Notes: generated by a model not told the origin, from the letters alone. Shown: positions 46,201-54,537, numbered from the stretch's first letter. The stretch is DNA of 64,000 nt from an uncultured Myxococcales bacterium (GCA_937949945.1 CALFEQ010000075.1:11463-75462); one strand, 5' to 3'. Numbers and translations are program-made.

Positions 46201-46282
46201 GCGAGACCGGTCCGCGGAAGCACGAGGCGAGGACGAGGAGAGCGACTACACCGAAGCGAGCGTGACGCCGTTCGAGGTTCAT
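40244..46282 (-). CDS. Bacterial alpha-2-macroglobulin lipoprotein
   Basis: 2012 residues. The signal peptide ends in a lipobox cysteine (VLASC, about residue 21). Tandem macroglobulin domains follow, with a variable bait-like region and the thioester motif YGCTEQI (Cys about 1489) in the alpha-helical toroid, then the receptor-like C-terminal domain. The protein traps attacking proteases: cleavage of the bait springs the thioester. A Pro/Gln-rich linker (about residues 390-410) follows the first domains. It lies directly downstream of the PBP1C gene, the partnership known as pbpC-yfhM, suggested to guard the envelope after damage. Confidence 0.92.
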   Translation of the reverse strand: MNLERRHARFGVVALLVLASCFRGPVSPTVTLAPSSPDAPAGRTRGPFAVVYAAPKGRVADRKSGVTVMFSRGVRSVEMADDERVPAVTIKTKSGAPVKGSWRWTGTRGLLFSPDEELPGGNDFVVTVPPEVTALDGSSLGQPYVHEFSTDGPSVVSVKVLGPPGVTERSMPRDAAFRVEFDQSVEPSAVQAAAKLRAFAADGDPGEIIRVVASRESTPSSPRVPESYVVVLEPEKPLPLDRQIELTIDKSLRGTGGPRPMAETFTKTMRTHGPLRFVDFYCPRIEPKGRCRQKGDVKVVLSNPVTPDELKAHVRLGKLPLRPAPKPGTQTAPKRIDPSIEHWLGVEPKLGERYTVTLTAGMRDIYGQKLDKDVSFDIVVEAPLVRAAGAPPAAVAPQPQPQPARPPVATYLDSRPRRERLPYLLDLGLVGQVLEARGDHKIPVGAVNIPTYATLAAPLTEAQATTWTLARGDTTDFLMRNGLVPTWKTVQAPQNTRVVDFIDLDAALASRKGLGPALVLLTPPGATTSSYGRTESFVTVTDLGVTAKMSPFGSLVWVTRLSTGKPVSGATVAIRTVKDGTPLDVFEGTTDSQGLVIVPIDKFDPIAREATTPSDDDGMAARVRDDAAIVVRSGDDWTISKIQKSDVETRLVSGFQLLSKEGRWAGMLFADRGVFRPGETAKVAGIVRVVEGGGTRTVAGRELRVQLMDRNEEPIFDGRAKCDDFGTFSLDVPIPKTAPIGTAAIVATALPGGKSNTTQPGVFRHEIRVLEYKPNEFKVAVEADKPFYVRGDTATFSVQGDYLYGAPMQGAAVTTTVSRQEVPFTPPNVTGFTVTDDSFTDDYPDEPPSADQIDSQDGELDARGRFERKVPLSFDDQRRPERVLFDAEVQDLSRNTVSARTSVLVHPGEFYVALRMPKDRFVAVGAPLRAEVAAVDPNGVRKPGVKVKVELVERRWTSIVGEQPDGRTQRSSKAQDTVVAQCDATTTATTGTCDLRVPRAGYFILRATASDARRNTVRASTFVYGTEDSPTAAPAWPADNRHAIKLEPNKKAYEVGETAKVALQSPFKEGHALVTVERNGVLWRNVVPIQGPLPIVEVPVRPEMYPNAYVSVVAIRGRVQAPPATGPDLGGPDFRFGWTELAVNQDARRLDVTITTPKAEYQPGNTVEADVLVKDRTGKPVETALTFYVVDEGVLALTSYKTPDPLPAFVRRRELRTFTIDNREKLARILPMKAGERLPSLGFEYQLSSARDAYDKGDDGGDGSGLTRADFRTTAYFEAGRKTDKSGRARFTFKLPDNLTTFRIMAVAAAADDRFGSGESKLTTYRRLMARPALPRLLRVGDSLEASVVLSSKADEKTPAGSMQVNVKLDAKGLAIVGPNTRTVTMPRGGQMEVRFPVKATAPGDALLTFEARSGADADRVEVKRRVELPVSVESSVVYGETTGDAAVALGDLSAIRPDYGGLDVRVASSALVGLGMTIDHLMDYPYGCTEQITSKLLPLVAMTDLVKASNALVSKDINGAIDASVGALVRRQNYDGGFGFWDKTPSEPWLSAYVMLALAGAAEKNRYVPKDVLEVGRMYLVAALNGATRRLAKPVQEATDSTDTDLTPAEARERAETARKIDYASAALIADTLATLGAPNPGAINLLYDARGGQRLFAQAALLHAMAKARMSEAQIKSFAQEIESRLRVGPNGIDVDEAETDRYGAMLESPARTQAMVLRALLAVNPKHPLAARLARRLLAMRQPNGAWRTTQEDAWALLALADYRRLQEAGQGALEVTTSLGGKELLSSKFPANTLREDKVFVSADTLLARGPTLTFEARGGGTAFWSAKLAYATANLPAKPRDEGLFVTKYVRSVPATAVADALPVVPKRSADAVTAGDLVIVDLLFESAEPREHIILDDPLPAGLEALDYDLDTTSQAHRDAEAKKLDPKATWLGTTFRTAKSRREVRDDRVITAFDAIEPGMYRVRYLARATSIGTFVMPPTRIEAMYEPEVFGRTAATTLAVRPKQ

Positions 46283-46453
46283 GGGCGTTTCGGACGAGGG
46301 CGAAAAACCTTTACGAAGGGCGGACCGTGCCCATCGTGGCTGCGCGAGCGTATAGGCAACCCGCGAGCGCTACAACGCGTCTCGAGACCGACCTCTTCAC
46401 GGGGCCGTGCGATTTTCCGTCCGAACCGCCGCGCCCTCCGGTGGCGAGCGACC

Positions 46454-49057
46454 TCAGCGCACGACGATGTGGACGGGCGCGCTCTCGTGCTCCCCGAGCC
46501 GCGCCGTGATCGTGTGCTGCCCCGGAGCGAGCTGCCAGGTCCGTGTGTTCGACAGAGGCACGCCGTCGACGCGCACCTCGACGGCGCTGCTGTCGGGCTC
46601 GACGTGGATCTCGAGGAGCTGGAGCTCGGGCGCGCGCTCGGGATCGATCACGAAGCGGGCGCCCTCGAACGGGTAGGTGATGCGGAGCGACGACGGGTCG
46701 ACCGGCGCCGTCTCGTCGGGGGCCGGACAGAACGGCGAGCTCCGCTCGGGGACGAGCGAGCGACCGGTGCGTTCGGCCCACTCGCGGTACGTCGCGCTCC
46801 AGCGCTCGAGGACGCGCTCTTGGGTGAGCGAGCTCGGACAATCCGGGCCAGCGCGGAGGCCGTTGCGGACGTCGATGCGCACCCGCTCGTGGACGGAGCA
46901 CGACGGCGCGTGGTCGGTGTCGCCCTCGGGCAGCCACTCGTGGACGCGGTGCGTGCAGGCGTCGGTCGGGATCTCGCCGGAGACCGCGCAGACCGCGGTG
47001 CGTGCGAGACCGAGGCGGGCGCCCTCGTCGCGCGAGAGCGAGAGCGCGCGGCGATGGGCCGGTGGCCGCGAGCTCGTGGCGGCGAGCATGACGCTCCGGA
47101 AGATCGGCCCGGCGCCGGTGATGCCGCTGACGTCGGCCATCGGCGAGCCGTCGAAGTTGCCGACCCACACGGCGACCGTGACCTCGCGCGTGAAGCCGAC
47201 GGCGACGTTGTCGCGGTAGCCCTTCGACGTGCCCGTCTTCGCGGCGACGTCGAAGTCGAACTCGAGGACGTTCTGATCGCCGAACGCCGCCATCCGTGCG
47301 TTCTTGTCGCTCAGGATGTCGGTCACCATCGCGGCGACGCGCTCGTCGAGGACGCGCGTCGTGTCGCCGGGCGGAAGCTCGATCTCCCCGGGGCCGTCGG
47401 CCGCGCCGGCGGTGGTCCTGACGACGCGGGTGACGAACCGCGCCGGCCGTTTCACGCCCCCGCGCGCGAGCGCCGCGTACGCGTTCGCGAGCTCGAGGAG
47501 CGTGACCTCGCCGTCGCCGAGCGCGAGCGCGGGGCCGTAGTGCTCGGCGTCTTCGGTGAGCGAGTCGAAGCCGAGCGCGCGGAGCCGATCGAGCACGCGC
47601 TCCGTCCCGAGCTGGTGGATCGTGTAGACGGCGGGGATGTTGAGCGAGTTGCCGAGCGCCTCGCGCAGCCGGACGGGGCCGCGCTGCTTGCCGTCGTAGT
47701 CGTGCGGGACGTAGTCGCCGCCGCCCGGCAGCGGGATGTGGAGCTCGACGTCGGGCAGGAGCGTCGCGCCGGTCCAGCCGAAGGCCGTCATGGCCTCGGC
47801 ATAGACGAACGGCTTGAGCGACGAGCCCGGCTGGCGGAGCGCGAGGACGCCGTCGTTCTGGCCGAGCGCTCGCTCGCTGAAGAAGTCGGGCGAGCCGACG
47901 TACGCGAGGACGTCTCCCGTCGCGTTCTCGATCACGACCACGGCCGCCGCGGTGACGTGCTTCTCGACGAGCGTGGCGAGCGTCTGGACGACGGCGCCTT
48001 CGGCCGCGCGCTGGATGTCGGGATCGATCGTCGTGTGGAGCTCGGCGATCGCTCCGCGATCGCGCAGCGCCTCTTCGAGCCCCGGCTGCCGGCGCACGAG
48101 CGCGCCTCCGACGAGGCCGCGCACGAAGTGCGGCGCTCCGAACGAGGGCTTGTCGACGTTGGGGGCGATCGGCTCGGCGACGGCCTGGTCGCGCGTGGCC
48201 GCGTCGATCATCCCGGCTTCGGCCATGCGCTCGAGCACGCGATCGCGCCTGCGCTTCGCGAGATCGGGCCGCTTCGTGACGCGATAGAGCGACGGCCCGC
48301 GCGGCAGGCCTGCGATGAGCGCGGCCTCCGCGATCGACAGCGACTCGGGCGGCTTGCCGAGATAGGCCCGGCTCGCGGCGGCGTAGCCGCGGAGGTTCGG
48401 GCCGTAGATGACGCGGTTCAGGTACTCCTCGAGGATCCGGTCCTTCGAGAGCGAGGCCTCGATGCGGAGGGCGAGGGCGGCCTCCTTCATCTTGCCCCAC
48501 AGGGTTCGCTCGTGCGGACGCAGCGTGCGCGCGAGCTGCATCGTGATCGTCGACGCGCCGGACACGATCCGGCGGTGCGTGACGTTGGCCAATGCCGCGC
48601 GGCCGACGGCGACGACGTCGACGCCGAAGTGCGAATGGAACCGGCGGTCCTCCGCGGCGAGGACGGCGTCGCGGACGTGCTTCGGGAACGCGTCGAGCGG
48701 GAGCGGCCGGGCACGCGCGCCGTCGTCCGCGCGCACCTCGCGGAGCGGGCGGCCGTCACGCGCGAGCACGCGGAGCGAAGGGGCCGCGGGCTCGCGGAGC
48801 TCGGCGGGCAGCGGCGTCAGGAGCGCCATGATCGCGACGAGAACGAACGGTGCGGCGAGGATGGCCGCGACGACGCGGAGGAGACGACGCCGCGCCTTCC
48901 ACGCGCGCTCGAACGAGAGCGCCGCCCGCAGGCGCTCGAGCCACGGCACGCTCGCCGCGAGCTCGATCCATCGCGCGAGCCTCGACCGGACGGAACGCGG
49001 CAAGAGGCGCGTGAGCCGCTTCCGAGTCTTCGTCCTGAGCGTCGAGGGGCGAGGCAT
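46454..49057 (-). CDS. pbpC: Penicillin-binding protein 1C
   Basis: 867 residues. A cytoplasmic arginine-rich tail and a membrane segment (about 60-81) precede the GT51 transglycosylase with E136 in AAEDRRFHSHFGVD and RIVSGASTITMQLAR. The transpeptidase has S412-x-x-K415 (PGSSLKPF), S471-L-N473 and K607-T-G609. A C-terminal BiPBP_C domain (about 770-867) is typical of PBP1C. All catalytic residues are present. It polymerises and cross-links peptidoglycan and is paired with the alpha-2-macroglobulin gene 171 bp downstream. Confidence 0.93.
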   Translation of the reverse strand: MPRPSTLRTKTRKRLTRLLPRSVRSRLARWIELAASVPWLERLRAALSFERAWKARRRLLRVVAAILAAPFVLVAIMALLTPLPAELREPAAPSLRVLARDGRPLREVRADDGARARPLPLDAFPKHVRDAVLAAEDRRFHSHFGVDVVAVGRAALANVTHRRIVSGASTITMQLARTLRPHERTLWGKMKEAALALRIEASLSKDRILEEYLNRVIYGPNLRGYAAASRAYLGKPPESLSIAEAALIAGLPRGPSLYRVTKRPDLAKRRRDRVLERMAEAGMIDAATRDQAVAEPIAPNVDKPSFGAPHFVRGLVGGALVRRQPGLEEALRDRGAIAELHTTIDPDIQRAAEGAVVQTLATLVEKHVTAAAVVVIENATGDVLAYVGSPDFFSERALGQNDGVLALRQPGSSLKPFVYAEAMTAFGWTGATLLPDVELHIPLPGGGDYVPHDYDGKQRGPVRLREALGNSLNIPAVYTIHQLGTERVLDRLRALGFDSLTEDAEHYGPALALGDGEVTLLELANAYAALARGGVKRPARFVTRVVRTTAGAADGPGEIELPPGDTTRVLDERVAAMVTDILSDKNARMAAFGDQNVLEFDFDVAAKTGTSKGYRDNVAVGFTREVTVAVWVGNFDGSPMADVSGITGAGPIFRSVMLAATSSRPPAHRRALSLSRDEGARLGLARTAVCAVSGEIPTDACTHRVHEWLPEGDTDHAPSCSVHERVRIDVRNGLRAGPDCPSSLTQERVLERWSATYREWAERTGRSLVPERSSPFCPAPDETAPVDPSSLRITYPFEGARFVIDPERAPELQLLEIHVEPDSSAVEVRVDGVPLSNTRTWQLAPGQHTITARLGEHESAPVHIVVR

Positions 49058-49122
49058 GAACGGGGCTGGTCTTTAGCAGACCAACCGCCGATAACGCCCG
49101 TGCTCGTGCGGTGCTTCCCTCG

Positions 49123-50016
49123 TCAGGGGAGCTCGATCCTGACGGCCGCCCGGTTGTTGTCGTAGTCGAGCTCGGTGATGATGCGCTCCGGGTTCACCAC
49201 GACCTCGAGCCAGTAGGTGCCCGGAGGCACGTCCGTCACGTCGATGTACTGGCACGGGATCTCCGGCGGGTAGATGTCCGCCCACCCGCGCTGGATGCCT
49301 TGGTTCTCGCAGTCGTACTTGGGGAGGAACTCCGCCGTCCGGTCGACGCGCGCCGAGTCGCGCGCGCAGAACGCCTGCTTGCGCCCGGCGACGACGACCC
49401 GCCCTTCCTCGTCGAGGAGCGCGTAGTTGGCGAAGTCCTTGAAGTGGAAGTGCTGGTGGCATGCGGCCCACTCGAACGACTCGTTCCCGGCCGGTCTGCC
49501 GAACCGGAGATCGGCCACGCCCCGGTTCGGGACGCGCACGTCGAAGCGCAGGACGCGTCGCGTCCCGGGACCGGCGACGCACTGCTCCTCGAGCTCGCAC
49601 GCTCCGGCTTCCACGCGATCGAGGGCGATGCCGGTCGCGAGCGCTCCTTCGTCGATGGTCAGGTCGGGCAGCGGGCACTTGCCGTCGACCGCCGGCATGC
49701 ACACCGGCGGGCGCCCGGCGACGCAGCAGGGCGTGCAGCACAGATACCCCGGCGCGCAGTCCTCGGGGCGGCAGCCTGCGGCGTCGAGCTCCTCGACCTC
49801 GTCCTCGCCGATCGGCTTCGTGACGCTCGACACGCCGCCCTCTTCGATGGGGGCGTTCGATGCGACCGGCGCGACGGGGGAGCCGTCGATGGTCGGGGCG
49901 ATCCCGTCGCCTGCGCCGTCGCCGCTCGAGCACGAGGCGGCGGCCTCGAGCGCGAGCGCCCCCATGATGACGAGCACGAAGAGTCGAAGCCGGCGATTGA
50001 TCGGACGAGCGCTCAT
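49123..50016 (-). CDS. Lysyl-oxidase-like lipoprotein
   Basis: 297 residues from ATG 50016. The signal peptide ends in ALEAAASC with lipobox cysteine. A Cys-rich segment (CRPEDCAPGYLCCTPCC) precedes a domain with WAACHQHFHFKDFANYALLD, which matches the copper-binding histidines of the lysyl oxidase family, and IPCQYIDVTDVPPGTYWLEV near the end. Bacterial relatives are exported; oxidase activity on amines has been shown for few. It is 65 bp upstream of pbpC on the same strand. Confidence 0.82.
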   Translation of the reverse strand: MSARPINRRLRLFVLVIMGALALEAAASCSSGDGAGDGIAPTIDGSPVAPVASNAPIEEGGVSSVTKPIGEDEVEELDAAGCRPEDCAPGYLCCTPCCVAGRPPVCMPAVDGKCPLPDLTIDEGALATGIALDRVEAGACELEEQCVAGPGTRRVLRFDVRVPNRGVADLRFGRPAGNESFEWAACHQHFHFKDFANYALLDEEGRVVVAGRKQAFCARDSARVDRTAEFLPKYDCENQGIQRGWADIYPPEIPCQYIDVTDVPPGTYWLEVVVNPERIITELDYDNNRAAVRIELP

Positions 50017-50191
50017 GAAGGTTTTCCGTAGCCATGGGCGTGCCCGTCGATCGACGGCCTTTCGTCCGCAGCGTCCGGCGCGTCGCGTGCGCATCGCGCA
50101 GGATCACGTGCGGACGCCGTGCGAGCGGCGGCGTCGCTCGTGCGTGTGTGCCGCCGCGCGTGCGCCTGTGCTCGTGCGCGTGGACCCGAGG

Positions 50192-52234
50192 CTACGAGCG
50201 CGGTGGACGCAGCACGAACGCCGCGCCGAAGACGCCCGCGGGATCGGCGATCCGCTTCGCCCGCTCGATCGCGTCGAGGTTGGGTCCGACGTGCGCGCGC
50301 CATTCCGCTTCGGTGAGCGGGAGCGCACCGGAGAGCGAGCGCTTCGCTCCGAGGCCGAGCGCGAGGTCGCAGAGCGCGTCGAGGTCGGCGCAGAGCGTCT
50401 CGCGTGGCCGCCCGCGGAGCTCGCGCGTGATCGACATGCCGTGGACGAGCGTGCCGTCCTCGACGTCGACGGTCTGGAACGGCGACGCGCCCCGCGTCCG
50501 TTGCTTTCGTACCGGGATCACCTGGAGCGCGTCGCCCGCCGAGAAGTCGAGCCGCTCGCCCGCCGCCTCGAGGACCGGACCGAGCGCGCAGCTCGGGACG
50601 AAGAGCACGAGCCAGGCGCCTTCGCCCGGCGGATCACGCGGGCGCGGAGGCGCCACATAGTCCTCGAAGCGCACGGCCGACGATCCGCCGCGCGCATCGG
50701 CGGACGCCGTCACGACGACGAAGCGATCCGCCGCCGGATCGCGATAGGAGGTCACGTGGTACGTCGCAGGCTCGGCCGCCGCCCTCTCGAGCGCGCACGC
50801 GAGCTCGCCGGCATCGGTGACGATGCTCCGCGAGACGTGGAGGACGGGCGGCACGTCGACGAGCGGCAGCGTCGCCTCGACGATGACGCCGAAGCGGCCG
50901 AGGCCTCCGAGCACGGCCTCGTAGAGCCAGCCGGCTTGGGTCGACGAGCACCCGACGACGCGTCCGTCGCCGGTCACGACCACGAGCGAGAGGACGTGAT
51001 CGATCTGGAGCCCGTACCGATGCGAGCCCTTGCTGAAGCCGCCCGTCGACAGCGTTCCGCCCACCGTGGCGGGGGCCCATCCCGTGAGCACGGGAGGGCA
51101 GAGTCCGCGCGGCGCGAGCTCGCGTACGAGCGTCTCCCAGGTCACCCCGCCCTGGACCGTGACGCGATCGGGGGAGACCGACACGATGCGGGACAGCGAC
51201 TCGGTCGACATCACGATTTCGTCACCGAGCGACTGCCCCTCGACGCTGTAGCCGCCGCCGCGGACGGTGATGCGTCTTTCGTCCTCGAAGGCGCGCCGCA
51301 CGAGGGCCGCGACCTCGGAGACGTCGGACGGTCGCGCGACGGCGGCCGGTCGGCGTACGAGCGCGCGTCCCCAGTCGCGCGCGTGCCGCTCGAGCGTGAC
51401 CGGATCCGTCGCGAGGGCGACTTCGTGGCGTTCGAGCCGCCGGCCGGCGTCGCGCGCAGCGACGGAGCGAGGCGTGTCGAACGAGCGCGTGAACGACACG
51501 TACTGGAGCTTCTTCTCCAGCATCGCTCGCGCCCGTTCCTCGAGCGCCTCGGGCCGCGCGGGCGACGGATGGCGGCAGTCGCAGGCCCAGAGGCGGTTGA
51601 ACTCCGCGTGGGGGAGCCCCGCGGTGCGCTCCACCTCGGCCGGCAAGAAGATGTCCATCGAGGGATCGTGGACGAACCCGAGCCCGACGAGCCCCGCGTG
51701 CCACGGAGGATCCGCGCGTACCCAGAGCCCGTCGCCGTCGAAGAGCGCGCGGAAGTGCTCGATGATCCCGTCGACCATCGCGGTCCCGAGGCGCGCGCGC
51801 CGGAGCTCGTGCTTCACGCTGATGTTGACGACGTGATGGTGCCGCTCGGGTTTGAAGCCCGAAAAATCGCGGGACGAGACGTTGTTCCGGTGACGATCGA
51901 TCGTGAGGATCGTGTCGTGGTCGCGCGCGACGTGGATCGTGCCGACGATCTCCCCGTCGTAGAGCGCCGCGAAGCGATGTCCGGTCGACGCCCAGAGCGT
52001 CCGGACCTTCGTGGGAGAGATGTAGTTTCGCTCGATGTCGTCGACCAGCCAGTCGGGGAGATGCCCGCCGCGCGTCGCGCGCGCGTCCTGGATCGAACGC
52101 ACGAGCAGGCGCGAGATCCCGTCCGCCACGCCCGGAAAATCGGGATCGACGACGCCGAGAAGGATCTCCCCGAGGGGGCAGGCGATCCGCACGTGTTTGC
52201 CGAGGAAGGCGTCGCGGAGATCACCGGCCGACAT
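50192..52234 (-). CDS. GNAT acetyltransferase / FAD-linked oxidase fusion
   Basis: 680 residues from ATG 52234. Residues about 40-190 look like a GNAT domain: GEIVGTIHVARDHD, VNISVKHELRRARLGTAMVD (acetyl-CoA loop) and WHAGLVGLGFVHDP. Residues about 270-680 are an FAD-linked oxidase with PCMH fold: ARPSDVSEVAALVRRAFED, ITVRGGGYSVEGQSLG, GGVTWETLVREL, GTLSTGGFSKGSHRYGL and the C-terminal AKRIADPAGVFG. The FAD part resembles cytokinin-dehydrogenase-type enzymes. The joining of these two domains in one frame without a stop is unusual. The substrate is unknown. Confidence 0.8.
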   Translation of the reverse strand: MSAGDLRDAFLGKHVRIACPLGEILLGVVDPDFPGVADGISRLLVRSIQDARATRGGHLPDWLVDDIERNYISPTKVRTLWASTGHRFAALYDGEIVGTIHVARDHDTILTIDRHRNNVSSRDFSGFKPERHHHVVNISVKHELRRARLGTAMVDGIIEHFRALFDGDGLWVRADPPWHAGLVGLGFVHDPSMDIFLPAEVERTAGLPHAEFNRLWACDCRHPSPARPEALEERARAMLEKKLQYVSFTRSFDTPRSVAARDAGRRLERHEVALATDPVTLERHARDWGRALVRRPAAVARPSDVSEVAALVRRAFEDERRITVRGGGYSVEGQSLGDEIVMSTESLSRIVSVSPDRVTVQGGVTWETLVRELAPRGLCPPVLTGWAPATVGGTLSTGGFSKGSHRYGLQIDHVLSLVVVTGDGRVVGCSSTQAGWLYEAVLGGLGRFGVIVEATLPLVDVPPVLHVSRSIVTDAGELACALERAAAEPATYHVTSYRDPAADRFVVVTASADARGGSSAVRFEDYVAPPRPRDPPGEGAWLVLFVPSCALGPVLEAAGERLDFSAGDALQVIPVRKQRTRGASPFQTVDVEDGTLVHGMSITRELRGRPRETLCADLDALCDLALGLGAKRSLSGALPLTEAEWRAHVGPNLDAIERAKRIADPAGVFGAAFVLRPPRS

Positions 52235-52319
52235 CGGTACAAGATAGCCCGCGAGCTCGGCTCGCGGCATCGCTTGCGACGTGGCGTCGGTTCGTGCCTC
52301 TCGGTACCCTGGAGGCGTT

Positions 52320-53390
52320 TTGACGGCGCTGCTGGATCCGACACTCGCGAACATCGAGTCTTCCTCGGTGACCGTGGGGCCTGCCCCCTTCTTCGTCTGG
52401 GGCATCCACGTCGCCATCCCGCTCGGGTTCGTGCTCTTCGCCGGCGTGCGCGGGCTGCTCGCGCGTCGGCGCGCGCGGATGGCGGACGCTCGATGGTGCG
52501 CGACGGCGCCGCTCCAGCCCGGACCGGCCGTCATCCACGGGAAGGTCGAGCTCGCGCCTGGTTCCTCCACGGCGGTCCGAGTGGAGATCGTTCAGCAGGG
52601 CACGGAGTGGAATCGCAAAGGCAACCAGCTCCACGAGTGGAGGGAGGTGGCTCGCACGGTGAAGGCCGAGCCCTTCTACGTGCACGATCGACGAGGAGCG
52701 AGGATCCGGGTCGAGCCGAATCACGTCACCATGCTCGTCGACGCGCTCGACCGGACCGAGAAGCAGGGCCCCAATCGGCGGACGCGCATCGCCGAGCTGT
52801 CTCCGGGCGAGGAGGTGTACGTCATGGGTACCCTCGTGCACGCCCACGATCCGGGCCAGGGAGGGTATCGCAACGAGTCGGCGGGGCTCGTGCTGCGCGC
52901 TCCTGCGCAGGGCAGGATGCTCTGCTCGACCCAGCCGCTCGGGGAGCGCTTCCGCAAGGCCGCGGGCTGGGAGCTCTTCATGGCGAGCGTCTTTTTCGTC
53001 CTCCTCCTGATCGTGTCGTTGGTCGACATCCCCTATCACTTGCGCGTTCACACGGGCGTGCGCGAAGACGGCGAGGTCCTCGGCGTAGAGCGGGTGAGCG
53101 GCAAGTACCGGCGCTGTGCGCTCGAGATTGGGATGTCCAACGGAGAGACGTTCAGCGACGCGGTCCCGGTCCAGTACTGTGACGTCCTCGGGCCGGGCTT
53201 TCGTGTCCCGATCGTGCACGTCGGGTCGTCCTGGTTTGCGCACGTCGGGACGAAGCCGGGCGTGCACACCGGAGCCGTCGTTCTTCCTTCGATCCTGATC
53301 GGGCTCGCCATCCTGGGGTACGTCTCCGGCCGTCCCCGTCCCTGGTACGAGTCGAAGGTGGTGGACGCTGGAACGGGGCGGCTGAAGTGA
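52320..53390 (+). CDS. GIDE-domain membrane protein
   Basis: 356 residues from TTG 52320, chosen because GGAGG (52311-52315) lies 4 bases upstream; a GTG at 52281 has no such site. A first membrane segment (about 20-38, FFVWGIHVAIPLGFVLF) is followed by a cytosolic region with GIDE-type features: VKAEPFYVHDRRGARIRVEP and SPGEEVYVMGTLVHA. Two more hydrophobic segments come later (ELFMASVFFVLLLIVSL and VVLPSILIGLAILGYV). In eukaryotes this domain belongs to the MAPL/GIDE ubiquitin ligases; the bacterial version lacks the RING finger. Function is unknown. A decayed copy follows directly. Confidence 0.75.
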   Translation: MTALLDPTLANIESSSVTVGPAPFFVWGIHVAIPLGFVLFAGVRGLLARRRARMADARWCATAPLQPGPAVIHGKVELAPGSSTAVRVEIVQQGTEWNRKGNQLHEWREVARTVKAEPFYVHDRRGARIRVEPNHVTMLVDALDRTEKQGPNRRTRIAELSPGEEVYVMGTLVHAHDPGQGGYRNESAGLVLRAPAQGRMLCSTQPLGERFRKAAGWELFMASVFFVLLLIVSLVDIPYHLRVHTGVREDGEVLGVERVSGKYRRCALEIGMSNGETFSDAVPVQYCDVLGPGFRVPIVHVGSSWFAHVGTKPGVHTGAVVLPSILIGLAILGYVSGRPRPWYESKVVDAGTGRLK

Positions 53391-54284
53391 CGCCTGCGCC
53401 ATACCTCGCCGGCATCGAGTCCCGAGGCCTGCATTCACGGAAAGGTCGAGCTGGTAGCTCCACGGCGGTGCGGGTGGAGATCCTGCAGCAGGGCCGAGAG
53501 CGCGAGACCAAGGCCGGATGGGCCCACGACTGGTTCGAGATGGAGCGTGTCGTGAAGGCCGAGCCCTTCTACGTGCACGATCGGCGAGGAGCGACGATCC
53601 GGGTCGAGCCGGACCGCCGTGCGATGCTCGTCGACGCCCTCGATCGCATCCAGCCGCAGGGGCCCGACAGGCGGCTCCGCATCGCCGAGCTGCCCGCCGG
53701 GCGAGGACGTGTACGTCATCGGTGCTCTGGAGCGCGGGCTCGATCCCGACCGTGGCGGGTATCGCGACGACTCCGACGCTCTCGTGATGCGCCCTCCCGC
53801 GCGAGGACGGATGCTCTGCTCGACGCGGCCGCTCGGGGAGCGCTTCCGCGAGCACGCGAGCCGGCACCGCTTCGCGACCGCCTTCCTCCTCCTCTACTGC
53901 GTGGTCATGGCGCTGATCGACATCCCGTATCACGCGCGCGTCCATGCGGGCGTGCACGAGACGGGCGAGGTCGTCCGCGCGCGAAAGGTGGAGGGCAAGG
54001 GCGCGCGATGTGAGCTCCACGTCGCGATTCCGAACGGAGAAGCGTTCACCGACGACGTCGACCCTCGGTGGTGCGACGTCATCGAAGAAGGCACGCTCGT
54101 CCCGGTCGTCCACGCGGGATCGCTGGGCTTCGCGCACGTGGGAACGCGGCCGGGCCTGAGCCTCGGCGTCGCGATCACCTCCGAGATCGTGCTCGTGCTC
54201 GCGCTCTTCGGCTACCCGGACTGGAACCGCCCCTGGTACGAGGCGAGGGTGATCGACAGCGGGCGGGGCCGCCTGCGCTCGTGA
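53387..54284 (+). pseudogene. Decayed tandem copy of the GIDE-domain gene
   Basis: It begins GTG overlapping the previous stop. The start LAGIES matches LANIES of the intact copy, then about 160 bp including the first membrane segment are missing, and a 7-bp loss occurs near 53453. The frame continues through VKAEPFYVHDRRGATIRVEP to IAELPAG. An extra base in 53692-53699 (GAGCTGCCCGCCGGG against GAGCTGTCTCCGGG) shifts the frame; the rest (PGEDVYVIGALERGL to RGRLRS) is intact one frame over. One base could be a sequencing error, but the other losses argue for decay. Confidence 0.8.
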
Positions 54285-54288
54285 CGCC

Positions 54289-54537
54289 TCAGTTGCCCTT
54301 CGTCGTCACGCGCCAGACCTCGCGTCCCTCTCCGTCGGGTTCGAGCCGGGCGAACCCTCGCGCGATCATCGTGTCGACGAGCTCCTCGGCCTCGAGCAGC
54401 GAGCAGCCGAGGTGACCGGCGACGATGTCGCGCAGATGTGACCGCCCGGTGAGCGGCCCGATGAGCGGAGCTTCGCAGCGCCGCTGCACGTCGCAAGCGA
54501 GCTGTGCCAGGTCGATGCTCTCGACGTCGAGCTTCAT
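54289..54537 (-). CDS. Small winged-helix-like protein
   Basis: 82 residues. The predicted helices (SIDLAQLACDVQRRCEA, LRDIVAGHLGCSLLEAEELV and DTMIARGFARLE), followed by two short strands (GREVWRVTTKGN), suggest a winged-helix fold. There is no recognisable family. It converges with the decayed GIDE copy 4 bp away and follows the broken lipoprotein gene on the same strand. Confidence 0.55.
   Translation of the reverse strand: MKLDVESIDLAQLACDVQRRCEAPLIGPLTGRSHLRDIVAGHLGCSLLEAEELVDTMIARGFARLEPDGEGREVWRVTTKGN

Noticed and set aside
40973..49165. Open frame of 2730 codons on the plus strand opposite the macroglobulin and PBP1C genes
   Set aside because: It is the antisense shadow of two strongly supported genes; the product is Arg/Glu/Asp/Val-rich without domains, as expected from GC-rich codon bias.
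53692..53710. Programmed frameshift in the second GIDE copy
   Set aside because: No slippery heptamer or downstream pseudoknot was seen, and other deletions show decay.
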